Shown here in pieces: positions 34,505 through 45,142 of a stretch of 64,000 bases of DNA (within the stretch, counting starts at the first letter, position 1; each line of letters opens with the position of its first letter). The position numbers were made by a program, and so were the translations under genes. The notes beneath the pieces are model-generated. The model worked only from the letters and a program-made list of their open reading frames with translations. It was not told the DNA's origin and ran no database searches. This stretch comes from Candidatus Zhuqueibacterota bacterium (GTDB taxonomy: Bacteria > Zhuqueibacterota > Zhuqueibacteria > Thermofontimicrobiales > Sulfurfontimicrobiaceae), in NCBI GenBank assembly GCA_016927835.1, contig JAFGMA010000104.1:1-64000 (forward strand), written 5' to 3'.

Positions 34505-36946
34505 ATGGCGATGCTGCGCGCTCAGATAAGCCGGCGGGAATGTTTCAAACCATTGAATTTGCCAGAGTGTTCCATTTCATTTTATTATTCAGAGACCTCA
34601 ACATTGCGATTTATTATACTCACGATTTTATGCATTCTGTTAGCTTTTTGTCCTCTGATTGGTAGCGATTCAATTACACCCATCGGGCAACTGCACACAA
34701 ATAATTCCGAAGGGTATCCTGCCGAGCCCTTTTCAATCGGAACGACAGTATCGGTGAGCGGCGTAGTGACGTTCGGATCAGGTGTCCTCTCCGCAACACA
34801 TACAGAGGCGTTCCTCGAAGATTCAACCGGCGGGATTTTGATCTATGATCCGAATACACTGCATAGCCTGCAGCGCGGTGACCGCGTTACCATTTCAGGC
34901 ACCATTGAGCATTTGATGGGCGCGACAGCGATGATGCCGGCGCAGATCGAATATCACGGAAAGGGAACAGAACCATCCCCGATCATTCTTAATTGCAGCA
35001 ATATCCGCGATGCGTTCGAGTACGATTATCGCGAACCCAATGAATCGCGGCTGGTGCAATTGAGAAATGTGAAAGGGCGCAACACTTCCCCGTATTGGAC
35101 GCTCTTCGACAGCACGGGGAGCTGCAAAATGTATCTTTATCCCGATTTCGATCTTGCCGATCCCGGTTCAGAATTCAGCGTCACCGGAATCTTGTGGCAG
35201 CGCGACGAATCGACTCCATTCACCGATGACTACGTGATCATGCCGCGCGCCATTGCGGATTTTTCGAGCAAAGAGCCTCCGAAATTCGTCATCCCGCTGC
35301 ACGAGATTCAGATTACACCCAATGAAGTGAGCCTGGAATGGGCGACCGATACCGAGGCAACCGCAGTCGTTCGGTATGGAAAAACAACCGTCCATGAAAT
35401 AGGGGAAATTGAACTCAACGTGCCGGCGAACGCGCAGCAGGTCCGAATAAGCGGGCTCCAGCCGGCAACGTATTATCATTGCCAAGCATTTATCACCAAT
35501 GATTATGGGACAAGCGCCAGCAGTGATTTGCTGTTTTGTACGGGCTCACGTCCTGAATCAACCGGTGAAATAAATGTGTATTTCAATCACTCGGTGGACA
35601 ATAGCATAGCAACCTATCAGAACGCCGAGGGATATGTAAACTTGAAAAATAAACTCAAAGATCGGCTCAGTACCGCGCGATATTCCATTGATATGTGTAT
35701 TTATAGTCTGACCCTCGGCGAAATCGTATCAGAGTTGATCGCGGCATATCAGCGCGGCGTCTCTGTGCGCGTCATCTGTGAGAATGAAAATACCAGCGAT
35801 GAAGTCTCGCGGCTGATAAATTCCGGCGTGCCCTTGATAAATGATGCGTACGGCGATAATTCCGGTGATTCATACATGCACAATAAATTTGTAATCATCG
35901 ATCATCGCGATTCCCTATCGGCGGCGGATGACTGGGTCTGGACCGGTTCGTATAATTTCAGTTATAACGCCACGTATCGGAATGCCGAGAATGTGATCGA
36001 AATTCAGGATGAAGCGCTCGCTAAATGTTTCACAACCGAATTCAATGAAATGTGGGGCAGTCCGGATGAAACGCCCGATCCCCAGAAGTCTCGCTTCAGT
36101 TATCGCAAATCCAATAATACGCCGCACACATTTTTCATCAACGGCGTTGAAATTCATCCCTACTTTAGTCCCGCCGATAAAATTGCCTATCAGCTTGAAC
36201 TGGCGCTTCGAGATGCAGACTATTCATGTTATTTCTGCATCTATTCATTCACGCAGTCCGGGCTGGCGCAGCGAATGCACGACCGAATGGAGCTTTATCC
36301 GTATTTTCGTCTCAGCGGTGTTTTCGATTGCGGGCAGCCTTCGAGTCCCAATAGCCAGTGGAGCACTATGGCAAGTTGGGAGCCGCCGGCGGATATTTGG
36401 GTGGCAAACCTGAATTCAGGCGGCATTCTCCACCACAAATATCTGATTTTGGATGGCGATCACCCCCAATCTGATCCGGTTGTTGTCACCGGTTCTTATA
36501 ATTGGTCTTCCAGCGCCGAAAGCTATAATGATGAAAATTCGCTTTTCATCGCTCATGCAAAATTTGCCAATCTCTATTATCAGGAATTCAATGCGCGGTA
36601 CACCGAAGCCGGCGGGACAGCAGTGCCTCGATTGCCGCAGGATACGCCCGAAAGCCAGGTGCCGCAGGATATTACGCTCTATCAAAATTATCCCAATCCC
36701 TTCAACGGAGCCACAGAAATTCGGTTTTTCGTGGCGCGCCAGCAAACGCGCACTCACGTGACGATTCATAATATTTCCGGACAACGGATTAAGACCCTTC
36801 ATGATGGCAGGCTGGAACCGGGAATCCATCAGATGCAGTGGCAGGGTGATTCAGATAACGGTCAACCGGTGAGTTCCGGTGTATATTTCATCAAACTCAG
36901 GGGAAACGCTGTACAGCAGTTCCGCAAGATGATTTTGATTCATTGA
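34505..36946 (+). CDS. Secreted phospholipase D-like protein with T9SS sorting domain
   Basis: An 813-residue exported protein. After a signal-type hydrophobic stretch (IILTILCILLAFCPL, residues ~36-52; the exact start is uncertain) come an OB-fold-like domain (VSVSGVVTFGSG, VTISGTIEHLMG), an FN3 domain (ITPNEVSLEWATDTEA), and two phospholipase D/nuclease domains with intact HxK(x)4D motifs (MHNKFVIIDHRD and HHKYLILDGDHP, each followed by TGSYNFS/TGSYNWS). The end is a T9SS type A sorting domain (LYQNYPNPFNGATEIRF). It probably cleaves phosphodiesters outside the cell, either nucleic acid or lipid. The start codon lies four bases past the previous stop. Confidence 0.85.
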   Translation: MAMLRAQISRRECFKPLNLPECSISFYYSETSTLRFIILTILCILLAFCPLIGSDSITPIGQLHTNNSEGYPAEPFSIGTTVSVSGVVTFGSGVLSATHTEAFLEDSTGGILIYDPNTLHSLQRGDRVTISGTIEHLMGATAMMPAQIEYHGKGTEPSPIILNCSNIRDAFEYDYREPNESRLVQLRNVKGRNTSPYWTLFDSTGSCKMYLYPDFDLADPGSEFSVTGILWQRDESTPFTDDYVIMPRAIADFSSKEPPKFVIPLHEIQITPNEVSLEWATDTEATAVVRYGKTTVHEIGEIELNVPANAQQVRISGLQPATYYHCQAFITNDYGTSASSDLLFCTGSRPESTGEINVYFNHSVDNSIATYQNAEGYVNLKNKLKDRLSTARYSIDMCIYSLTLGEIVSELIAAYQRGVSVRVICENENTSDEVSRLINSGVPLINDAYGDNSGDSYMHNKFVIIDHRDSLSAADDWVWTGSYNFSYNATYRNAENVIEIQDEALAKCFTTEFNEMWGSPDETPDPQKSRFSYRKSNNTPHTFFINGVEIHPYFSPADKIAYQLELALRDADYSCYFCIYSFTQSGLAQRMHDRMELYPYFRLSGVFDCGQPSSPNSQWSTMASWEPPADIWVANLNSGGILHHKYLILDGDHPQSDPVVVTGSYNWSSSAESYNDENSLFIAHAKFANLYYQEFNARYTEAGGTAVPRLPQDTPESQVPQDITLYQNYPNPFNGATEIRFFVARQQTRTHVTIHNISGQRIKTLHDGRLEPGIHQMQWQGDSDNGQPVSSGVYFIKLRGNAVQQFRKMILIH

Positions 36947-36967
36947 AAATTTTAATCAGAGGAGGCT

Positions 36968-39900
36968 ATGATGAAAACGTTATTGACCAGATTATGCCTG
37001 TTAGTGGGCATCATTGTATTGCTATCCGGCGCGAGCAGCAGCAGTGAACTGTTCCGCACGGTATTGTTCGATGCATCACAACTGACGATTGATCAGGTGG
37101 GTGATTATGATCGGTTCACGCTAACGGGTTGTGAGCTGTCATACGCTGTCGCGGAACCCCAACTACCGATTACCGCGCTGCAAGTGAGTTTGCCTGGGGG
37201 AGCGATCATTGAAGCTGTAGAACTCATTTCGGTTGAATCGGTCGCGCTCGAAGGGCAATATACGGTTTTTCCGGTGCAACCGCCGCGAATTCTTTCCCTG
37301 GATCAGCGGGCAGATATTTCGTTTGTAGAGCCGGATTCGAAAGTGTATTCAAGCACCGCGCTTTATCCGTTAAATCCGGTCGTATTCAGCGGGCAGGGCA
37401 GGATGAGGGGAACCACCATCGCGAATTTTATCATTCACCCTGTTCAATATATTCCTGCTGAAGGACGGGTCCAATTCAATTCTGAAATCTTTTTCAAGAT
37501 CATCTATCGAACCGAATCAGCAGAATCGCCTGCGCAAATTTATCCGGACAGGCTGTTCGATAGCTTCACGAACCGGATTACCGGCAATCAATCCGCACCG
37601 GAAACCGCGTTCCCACCTTCAACAAAAATCAGCAACACGCTGGAACCTGGATATTATCCGTATGTGATTATTACGCAGGAAAAGTATGTGCCAAATTTCC
37701 AGCCGTTGGCTGACTGGAAAACCAAAAAAGGCGTTCCGGCAAAAATCATAACTACCCAATGGTTGATCAGCAATTATCGACAGGGTTCGGATAATATTAT
37801 CAGGGCTAGGAATTTCCTTAAAGATGCCGTCAACGAGTGGGGAACGCTGTGGGTCTTGATCGGTGGGGATACGAATATTGTTCCCGTAAAAAAATGCTGG
37901 GCGATGGATTGCCAATACGGTGAGTTCAGCGAAAACTATATCCCCTGCGATCTTTATATTTCTGATCTAGATTGTACCTGGAATGCGAACAATAATGGTG
38001 TTTACGGCGAAATAGATGACGCCGTCGAGCTTTATCCTGATGTATTTGTGGGGCGGGCTTCCGCGGACAACAGCACTGAAATCGATGCATTTGTTAATAA
38101 AGTGCTTACATACGAAAAGCAGCCAAATCTGAGTTATACGTTGAACATTTTATTCCTGGCTGATATATTGTGGACAACTCCTTACACCAACACTGGCATC
38201 ACTGCCGATCGTTTGCGTGCTACTTATGTTCCCGATCACTTCAATGCCACTAAATTGTATGCCGATCTGGGCAATGAAAACCGAACCAGTGTCATCGCAG
38301 CCATCAACCGGGGAATGAATATCATCAATCATGACGGGCATGCCTGGCATACGGTTATGGGAGTTGGCGATGATCTATTGTATATTAATGATATGGATCA
38401 TTTTAGCAATCGAGATAAATACTCGATCCTGTTCTCCCTCGGGTGTTGGCCCGCTGCCATCGATTATGATTGCATTGCAGAACATTTCCTGACCAATCCG
38501 AAAGGCGGGGGTGTGGCTTTCATCGGCAACTCCCGGTACGGCTGGGGTTCCCCGGGAAATGCGGGCATGGGCTATTCATCTCGCTACAATGAAGCCTTTT
38601 TATACTATTTATTCAAAGAGAACGTTTACAATGTTGGTGCGGCATTGGCGTTGGCAAAAGCCAGGTACATTCCTTATGCACAGGCAGAGAATGTCTACCG
38701 CTGGTGTATGTATCAGACGAATCTGTTGGGTGATCCTGAAATGCCCGTCTGGACGGATATGCCCGAGAGTCTGCGAGTCGTCCATCCCGCAACGATTCCT
38801 TCCGATAGCACGCGTCTCACCATAACCGTTACCGATGATGACGGGATCCCCGTGGAGAATGCACGAGTTTGTTTGATGAATAGTGACGATATTTATTTAA
38901 TTGATTTTACGGATTACGGGGGACAGGCGATCTTTGAGCTAGCTACTGCCAACCCATCGAAAAATCTGGAACTCACCGTCACCGCGCAGAATTACCTGCC
39001 TTATGAAACCACAATCGCCTTTCAATCGGTTTCAGCCTATTTCGCGGTTGAGAAACTGCTGATTAATGATCAGGCGTCCGCGTATAGCGATTCCATGGCG
39101 AATCCTGGAGAAACCATTACATTGTCGGTGGGATTGAAGAACTACGGGAGCCAGGGTGCAACCTCGGTACAGGCGATTTTGAGAAGCAATGATCCGAGGA
39201 TTACAGTCATCGACAGCACAGCGAAGTTTGGTGACCTAAACGGCGCGGCGAGTCAAATGGTTTCAGATGCATTCGCTATTGCACTCGATAGCAGTTTTAC
39301 CAATGGCGACGGTGTGGCGCTGGCACTTGAAATTGCCTCCGCCGAAACAACCTGGCAAGATTTGGTAGGCATTTCAGTCGCCGAACCGGTTACACACACC
39401 ATAAGCATGGCTGTAGCTGATTCGGTCACCGGAAATGACAATGGGTATGCTGAGGCAGGTGAAACGGTTGAAGCGATTTTTCGAATCGTAAATCATGGCT
39501 TTACAAGCGCCCGCGATATGAATATCCGCGTCGGTGCGAATGATGAAAATATTTCGATCAGCGCCGCTGGGTTCGGACAGGAGACGCTGGTAAATATAAA
39601 ACCGCATTCCAAATTTGATCTGAAGGTTCTCCTCAGCATTGATCCGGCTTGTGCCGAACCATCATTTCCGGTAATTACGGTCCATGCCCAACCGGCGAAC
39701 GGTCCTGGCTCGATCGATAGCTTGCTCTTGACCGTCGGGCAGACCGGTTTGGATGAAGATGTGGAGAATAGTGCAAATGAATGGCGCCATGACGGAACCC
39801 CTGATTTGTGGCATATCGACAGTCTGCGCTCGCATTCTGGCAGCTATAGCTGGTATAGCGGGGACATCGAATCCAGAACCTACCCGCCCGAGATGAATGC

Positions 39901-40585
39901 GGAACTCATAAGCCCGTTTTTCACCCTGGCTCCGAATTCTGAGTTGCGTTTCTGGGCATGGTACGATGTCGCGCTTTATTCTGCATGGGGCTATGAAGGC
40001 GACGGACTTCATGTTGAAATCCAACAAGTACTCGGTGAATGGCAGCAACTCGATTTCATCGGAACCGGTGGTGCGTTGTATCCATTGCTCATGGGCAACG
40101 ATTGGCTGCCTTATACTTATGATTTATCGGAATATGCTGCCGGTACTCGGGCGCGACTCCGATTCCGTTTCGTCAGCGATGATGATTCCGAGGCTTTCGA
40201 AGGTGCTTACATCGATGATGTTTATGTCGGTTCAAAAGCGGTGGTACCGGGTGAACCTGCCGACACCACGCTAACCACGGTTGACGATCAAGTCGCCCAA
40301 CCGGTTGATTGCGCGCTCTGGCAAAATTACCCCAATCCTTTTAATCCCGAAACCACGATTCGCTACACCCTGTCAATGGATAACGCGCGGGTAACGCTGG
40401 TGATTTTCAATATTCTGGGCGAAAAAGTGCGTACCCTGGTGAAAGCACCTCAGTCAATGGGACAACATTCAATCGTGTGGGATGGCAGCGATGATGAAAA
40501 TCACATCGTAGGGTCCGGGGTGTATTTCCTGGTCCTGACCGCGGAAAATTTCAAACAAACGCGAAAGGTAGTCTTCATCCGATGA
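36968..40585 (+). CDS. C25 gingipain-like cysteine protease with T9SS sorting domain
   Basis: A 1205-residue exported protease. After the signal peptide and propeptide (~residues 25-200), the C25 domain has the catalytic His in INHDGHAWHTVMG and the Cys in ILFSLGCWPAAIDYDC, as in gingipains. Ig-like and CARDB-like domains follow (VSVGLKNYGSQGATSVQ, FRIVNHGFTSARDM), then a jelly-roll region (LISPFFTLAPNSELRFWAWYD-like), and a T9SS sorting domain (WQNYPNPFNPETTIRY). GGAGG lies ahead of the ATG. It probably degrades proteins outside the cell. Confidence 0.9.
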   Translation: MMKTLLTRLCLLVGIIVLLSGASSSSELFRTVLFDASQLTIDQVGDYDRFTLTGCELSYAVAEPQLPITALQVSLPGGAIIEAVELISVESVALEGQYTVFPVQPPRILSLDQRADISFVEPDSKVYSSTALYPLNPVVFSGQGRMRGTTIANFIIHPVQYIPAEGRVQFNSEIFFKIIYRTESAESPAQIYPDRLFDSFTNRITGNQSAPETAFPPSTKISNTLEPGYYPYVIITQEKYVPNFQPLADWKTKKGVPAKIITTQWLISNYRQGSDNIIRARNFLKDAVNEWGTLWVLIGGDTNIVPVKKCWAMDCQYGEFSENYIPCDLYISDLDCTWNANNNGVYGEIDDAVELYPDVFVGRASADNSTEIDAFVNKVLTYEKQPNLSYTLNILFLADILWTTPYTNTGITADRLRATYVPDHFNATKLYADLGNENRTSVIAAINRGMNIINHDGHAWHTVMGVGDDLLYINDMDHFSNRDKYSILFSLGCWPAAIDYDCIAEHFLTNPKGGGVAFIGNSRYGWGSPGNAGMGYSSRYNEAFLYYLFKENVYNVGAALALAKARYIPYAQAENVYRWCMYQTNLLGDPEMPVWTDMPESLRVVHPATIPSDSTRLTITVTDDDGIPVENARVCLMNSDDIYLIDFTDYGGQAIFELATANPSKNLELTVTAQNYLPYETTIAFQSVSAYFAVEKLLINDQASAYSDSMANPGETITLSVGLKNYGSQGATSVQAILRSNDPRITVIDSTAKFGDLNGAASQMVSDAFAIALDSSFTNGDGVALALEIASAETTWQDLVGISVAEPVTHTISMAVADSVTGNDNGYAEAGETVEAIFRIVNHGFTSARDMNIRVGANDENISISAAGFGQETLVNIKPHSKFDLKVLLSIDPACAEPSFPVITVHAQPANGPGSIDSLLLTVGQTGLDEDVENSANEWRHDGTPDLWHIDSLRSHSGSYSWYSGDIESRTYPPEMNAELISPFFTLAPNSELRFWAWYDVALYSAWGYEGDGLHVEIQQVLGEWQQLDFIGTGGALYPLLMGNDWLPYTYDLSEYAAGTRARLRFRFVSDDDSEAFEGAYIDDVYVGSKAVVPGEPADTTLTTVDDQVAQPVDCALWQNYPNPFNPETTIRYTLSMDNARVTLVIFNILGEKVRTLVKAPQSMGQHSIVWDGSDDENHIVGSGVYFLVLTAENFKQTRKVVFIR

Positions 40586-40627
40586 GTGCAACATTGCTGG
40601 CACCACCATCGCGCTGCAAGCTCTGTT

Positions 40628-40680
40628 GATGCGCCGGGAATAGCCGACATCCGGAACAAATCACATGTTTCCGGCGCATC
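40628..40680. repeat. Long stem-loop between C25 protease and tdh genes
   Basis: GATGCGCCGG (40628-40637) and CCGGCGCATC (40671-40680) are perfect inverted arms, extendable to 13 bp with GAA/TTT. No U tract follows on either side, so it may be a bidirectional stop or a leader element for the threonine dehydrogenase gene. Confidence 0.4.
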
Positions 40681-40750
40681 TGCTGAGAACCGAATTTGAT
40701 TGCAATTCAGTTTTACTAACGATTTCTGAGAAGTTAACGGAGGAAGAAAT

Positions 40751-41824
40751 ATGTCGCAGTCGATGAAAGCGATACTGAAAATGGATTCGCGTCCCGGATT
40801 AGTGCAAAAGAAGGACATTCCGATGCCACAAATTACAGCGCCTGATGATGTCTTAATCAAAGTAAAAGCCACGGCGATTTGCGGCACCGACCTGGCAATT
40901 TACAATTCCAGCAAAAGCCTAATGCACCGGATGGCAAATGCTTTCCCGGTGATCACGGGTCATGAATTTTGCGGGCATGTTGTCGCTTTCGGTTCAGGTG
41001 TATCCCATCTCAAAGAGGGAGAGTATGTTTCCGCTGAAATGCACATTGTTTGCGGTCAGTGCTACAATTGCCGGCATGGCAACGGACACGTTTGTCTGAA
41101 TACGGTCATCAAAGGTGTAGACGGCGATGGGTGTTTTGCCGAATATGTAAAGGTACCGGCGAGTAATATTGTTTTACTCGATAGCAGCATACCGTACGAA
41201 ATTGCAGCATACATGGATGCCCTGGGCAATGCGGTGCATACGGTTAATTCGGTTGAAATCGCTGCCAGACGCGTGGCTATACTGGGTTGCGGGTCCATCG
41301 GTTTGATGGCGATCGCGGTTGCGCGGCATTGTGGTGCTGAAGAAATATTAGCCACCGATACCAATGATAAGTACCTGGAAATGGCGAAAGCTATGGGTGC
41401 GGATCGTATTTTCAATGTTCGAAATTCTAATGAGCATCAGGAATTCATCGAAGCTGCGCGATCTGATTCTGCCAGACAGGGCGTCGATGTGGTGCTCGAA
41501 ATTTCCGGTAATCCATCCGCTCTGGCTGATGCGCTCAGCGTCGTCCGCATGGGCGGCGATATATCGCTGCTTGGATTGCCCAATACGAATATTCAGATCG
41601 ATGTTGCTGATGATATCATTTTCAAAGGCATCAATATTCACGGGATAATTGGTCGCCGAATGTTTGATACCTGGTACCGTATGATCGCATACATCAAGTC
41701 CGGGTTGCGCGAAAAATTGATGCAGTTGGTAACACATACATTTTCACTGGAAGATTTTCAGCAAGGATTTGACATCAAGAATCGCGGTGAGGCGATAAAG
41801 GTTGTTTTCTACCCAAATGGGTGA
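40751..41824 (+). CDS. tdh: L-threonine 3-dehydrogenase-like zinc alcohol dehydrogenase
   Basis: A 357-residue medium-chain zinc dehydrogenase. The catalytic-zinc motif ICGTDLAIYN and TGHEFCGHVV, the structural Cys set CGQCYNCRHGNGHVC, and the NAD-binding ILGCGSIGLMAIAVA match threonine dehydrogenase, which makes 2-amino-3-ketobutyrate from threonine. KBL, which cleaves that product, is encoded two genes downstream and supports the call. GGAGG lies upstream of the ATG. A broader polyol dehydrogenase is less likely. Confidence 0.85.
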   Translation: MSQSMKAILKMDSRPGLVQKKDIPMPQITAPDDVLIKVKATAICGTDLAIYNSSKSLMHRMANAFPVITGHEFCGHVVAFGSGVSHLKEGEYVSAEMHIVCGQCYNCRHGNGHVCLNTVIKGVDGDGCFAEYVKVPASNIVLLDSSIPYEIAAYMDALGNAVHTVNSVEIAARRVAILGCGSIGLMAIAVARHCGAEEILATDTNDKYLEMAKAMGADRIFNVRNSNEHQEFIEAARSDSARQGVDVVLEISGNPSALADALSVVRMGGDISLLGLPNTNIQIDVADDIIFKGINIHGIIGRRMFDTWYRMIAYIKSGLREKLMQLVTHTFSLEDFQQGFDIKNRGEAIKVVFYPNG

Positions 41825-41898
41825 CATATTGTTTTTGTATAGATTGAAGAGAGCATCGAGAGCGTGTAAGCGTACTGGAAGTCAAAAAGAAGGTGAAA

Positions 41899-42924
41899 AT
41901 GAGCAATGATATTCACAAGGTTGAAAGCGCATTAATCTCGCTTATACCGGATAACAAAATGAGAAAGCTTTGTTTATCGGTGTTTTTGGAAGCGCTGCTT
42001 GAAGCGAACAAATACGGGGCTAACAAATGGGGCACGTATTATGCAAAAGATAAGGATCGTTTGCGGCTTGTAGTTGGCAGCTTGATCGTCATGACCCTTC
42101 ATGCGCAAGGTATATGGATGACGCTTGATCAACAACTACTATCCGAAGAAGTGGAATTGCTTAAACTCTCCAATGATTGGAATTGGGACAGTGGTCGTTG
42201 GTCTAAATATAAAAAAGTTCCGTCGAAAAACGGTTACTACACACCTTCTGATGAGCATATACGCATTTGGCCCGTAATACGCCGATTGCATTTTTCATAT
42301 ATTGGCAAAGTAGCGAATAAATTTTCTCAATTGAGCGAAGCTAGCCAACGAACCCATATGCCGCAAGTATTGGCTTATTTGCGGCAAACATTGAATCAAT
42401 ATGTCCCTGATCCGGTTTATTCAGATTCAAAAGGCATGTTGCTGCAATACAATCCGCTTCGGGAAATAGAACAATTCCAAAATACATATCAAGAAGATTT
42501 ATCTGAAACTGAACGTGAGGCGATTGTTCAGAGCCGAATAGGACAGGGAAAATTCAGAGCTGATTTGATAAGCTATTGGAATGGTTGTGCTGTTACCGGT
42601 TGCCAAAGAATTGAACTGCTTCGAGCATCACACATCAAACCTTGGCGAGATTCAACTAATGAAGAACGGTTAGACGTATACAATGGGCTGTTGCTAATAC
42701 CAAACCTTGATGTTGCTTTCGACAACGGGATGATTAGCTTTAGCAATGATGGTAATATCATAATCAGTGCTCCTTTGTCTGAGGGAGATAAACTTAAACT
42801 TGCTATTTATCCTGATATGCAACTAGTCAGAATAAATGAACGGCATCACAAGTATTTGGAATACCATAGAAATAACGTTTTTAACACTAATATACTAAAA
42901 AAACATTTGCACGAGAAATTCTAA
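41899..42924 (+). CDS. HNH endonuclease
   Basis: A ~341-residue protein with a C-terminal HNH nuclease domain: CAVTGCQR, LRASHIKPW, then GLLLIPNLDVAFDNGMISF carry the family His-Asn-His pattern with a Cys pair for structural zinc. The N-terminal ~220 residues are helical and unassigned. The ATG at 41899 has AAGAAGG five bases before it. It separates the tdh and kbl genes, which form one pathway, and its AT-rich downstream flank (42925-43199) differs from the neighbours. This suggests a recent insertion. It could be a lone restriction-type or defence nuclease. Confidence 0.82.
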   Translation: MSNDIHKVESALISLIPDNKMRKLCLSVFLEALLEANKYGANKWGTYYAKDKDRLRLVVGSLIVMTLHAQGIWMTLDQQLLSEEVELLKLSNDWNWDSGRWSKYKKVPSKNGYYTPSDEHIRIWPVIRRLHFSYIGKVANKFSQLSEASQRTHMPQVLAYLRQTLNQYVPDPVYSDSKGMLLQYNPLREIEQFQNTYQEDLSETEREAIVQSRIGQGKFRADLISYWNGCAVTGCQRIELLRASHIKPWRDSTNEERLDVYNGLLLIPNLDVAFDNGMISFSNDGNIIISAPLSEGDKLKLAIYPDMQLVRINERHHKYLEYHRNNVFNTNILKKHLHEKF

Positions 42925-43199
42925 TCCTTTTTATTTTATTATCTGGCTGGGCTAGCAGTATTGCATTCAATACTAGATTCGTTTGAAATGGGCGTTAGCG
43001 ATTAATTAATTAGACATTATGTATAAATTTAAATTTTCATTTTAGAAAATACAATATGTGTATTTCAAAATCATTGCAGATAAAATAAATCCGCAGGTTC
43101 CAAAAACTTATCAGTGAAATCAGCAAAATCTGTGGTCGCTCTTTACATTTATTGATTCATAATGCGATATTCTTGAATTGAAACCGAGGAGGCTGATCC

Positions 43200-44390
43200 A
43201 TGTTGGGAGCAATGAAATCCTATCTTCAAAAGGAATTGCAATCAATCCGCGAAGCCGGATTGTACAAAGAGGAGCGTATCATAATGGGTGCGCAAGGTGC
43301 GGATATCAAAGTCAAAACCGGGCAAGAAGTGGTGAATTTCTGCGCCAATAATTACCTGGGTTTGTCAAGCCATCCTGCTGTAATTGAAGCTGCCCATAAG
43401 ACACTCGATCGATGGGGCTATGGCATGAGTTCGGTGCGCTTCATTTGCGGTACGCAGGAAATACACAAACAACTGGAAGAGAAGGTATCCAAGTTTTTGG
43501 GGACGGAAGATACTATTTTGTATGCTGCCTGTTTCGATGCCAATGGCGGTGTCTTCGAGCCATTTCTGGATGAAGATTGCGCGATCATAACCGACAAATT
43601 GAATCATGCGTCAATCATCGATGGTATCCGGTTAACCAAAGCCCGGCGCTATATTTACGAGCATGCGGATATGGCGAGTCTGGAAGAAAAACTCGTTGCT
43701 GCGTCTGATTGCCGTGTGAAGATGATCGCCACCGATGGCGTATTTTCTATGGATGGCGACATTGCCCCATTGAAAGAAATCTGCGATCTGGCGGAAAAAC
43801 ACGATGCCCTGGTGATGGTCGATGACAGCCATGCTACCGGTTTCGTCGGCAAAACCGGCAGGGGAACTATCGAATACCGCGATGTGATGGGGCGGGTGGA
43901 TTTAATTACGACAACCTTCGGAAAAGCACTCGGCGGCGCTTCCGGCGGTTGTACCTCGGGCAGAAAAGAATTGATCGAAATGCTGCGGCAGCGAAGTCGC
44001 CCGTACCTGTTTTCGAATACACTCGCGCCGGTTGTCGTGGGCGCCACAATTGCAGTGATCGACTTGCTTACGGAAACGACTGAATTGCGCGACAGGTTGG
44101 AGAAAAATACCACCTATTTCAGGCAAAGAATGACCGCAGCCGGCTTTGACATCAGACCGGGAATACACCCGATTGTACCGATTATGTTGTATGATGCAAA
44201 ACTTGCGCAGGATATGGCACGATTATTACTGGACGAAGGCATTTATGTAATCGGATTCAGCTATCCGGTTGTCCCGAAAGGTCAGGCGAGGATTCGCGTT
44301 CAGATTTCAGCGGCACATACCCAGGCGCATCTGGAAAAAGCAGTCAGGGCATTTCATAAAATTGGCAAGCAGTTAGGAGTGATAAAGTAA
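43200..44390 (+). CDS. kbl: Glycine C-acetyltransferase (2-amino-3-ketobutyrate CoA ligase)
   Basis: A 396-residue PLP enzyme of the alpha-oxoamine synthase family. It splits 2-amino-3-ketobutyrate with CoA to glycine and acetyl-CoA, the second step of threonine breakdown after Tdh. Visible are [26 protein letters not shown] and the PLP lysine in [13 protein letters not shown]. Length and motifs match KBL rather than 8-amino-7-oxononanoate synthase. GAGGAGG lies seven bases upstream of the ATG. Its stop overlaps the next gene's start by one base. Confidence 0.92.
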   Translation: MLGAMKSYLQKELQSIREAGLYKEERIIMGAQGADIKVKTGQEVVNFCANNYLGLSSHPAVIEAAHKTLDRWGYGMSSVRFICGTQEIHKQLEEKVSKFLGTEDTILYAACFDANGGVFEPFLDEDCAIITDKLNHASIIDGIRLTKARRYIYEHADMASLEEKLVAASDCRVKMIATDGVFSMDGDIAPLKEICDLAEKHDALVMVDDSHATGFVGKTGRGTIEYRDVMGRVDLITTTFGKALGGASGGCTSGRKELIEMLRQRSRPYLFSNTLAPVVVGATIAVIDLLTETTELRDRLEKNTTYFRQRMTAAGFDIRPGIHPIVPIMLYDAKLAQDMARLLLDEGIYVIGFSYPVVPKGQARIRVQISAAHTQAHLEKAVRAFHKIGKQLGVIK

Positions 44391-45124
44391 TGATTCTTGA
44401 ACGGTTATTTACAAGTGCCGGCAGCAAAATTGATACGGCGATATTGAAAAACCTTTCATCACAGATTAAAGCCAAAATCGAAGAGGAGCAACCAAAAGAG
44501 GAAATGACGCAAAAGGAGTTGAAGGCGTATCAACGCCGGGTCGAGAAAAAAACTGAAAAAATCAGGGGGATTTTGGGAAAGCAGATCAAACAGTTTGCTG
44601 AATTGATTGATAAACAGCGCTATCATCGCGCCATCATTGAATTATATGATGCCCGAAATGCAGTTGAAGAATTGGAGCAGAATGCGGACTATCATGCCCT
44701 GCTCTCCCTTTGCTATGTCGCGGTGTTGAAATATGATCTGGCTGATTCCGAGGAGAGATTTGCCAGAAAACTCAAAACCAATTGGGTGATATTCGATGAC
44801 ATCGTGGATAATGTGTACGAGAGCGGGAAATTTTTCATTGCCGATCAATTGGATGAATCACCCAAAAAACTAAAATTGAGCCTGAATCTCAAAGAAGATT
44901 TGAAGTGGGATGACGTGAATACTGTAGAAACAATTGAAGAATTGAGTACCATTTTAGAGCAAACCGACGAATCCAGTTGGCGTAGTCTGAAAAAGGAAAA
45001 ACCGGACTTGAACCTGGATGAACAGGCGACAGTAGATGATTTGATCGTGCAGCTTTGCGATCAATTCATCCTTCCTTTTTATGCCCGATTGGAATTGAAA
45101 AAATTAACAGCAGCATTTAAATAA
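44390..45124 (+). CDS. Uncharacterised coiled-coil protein
   Basis: A 244-residue cytoplasmic protein that I do not recognise. Residues ~28-65 are a charged coiled-coil (MTQKELKAYQRRVEKKTE-like), then IIELYDARNAVEELEQNADYH and an all-helical acidic C-terminus. No membrane segment or signal is present. The ATG overlaps the KBL stop codon by one base and AGGAG precedes it, so it is translationally coupled. Its stop is 18 bases before the PRPP synthetase-like start. The conserved placement hints at a role tied to one of these enzymes, but none can be named. Confidence 0.65.
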   Translation: MILERLFTSAGSKIDTAILKNLSSQIKAKIEEEQPKEEMTQKELKAYQRRVEKKTEKIRGILGKQIKQFAELIDKQRYHRAIIELYDARNAVEELEQNADYHALLSLCYVAVLKYDLADSEERFARKLKTNWVIFDDIVDNVYESGKFFIADQLDESPKKLKLSLNLKEDLKWDDVNTVETIEELSTILEQTDESSWRSLKKEKPDLNLDEQATVDDLIVQLCDQFILPFYARLELKKLTAAFK

Positions 45125-45142
45125 TAAGCAGGAATGAAAGAT

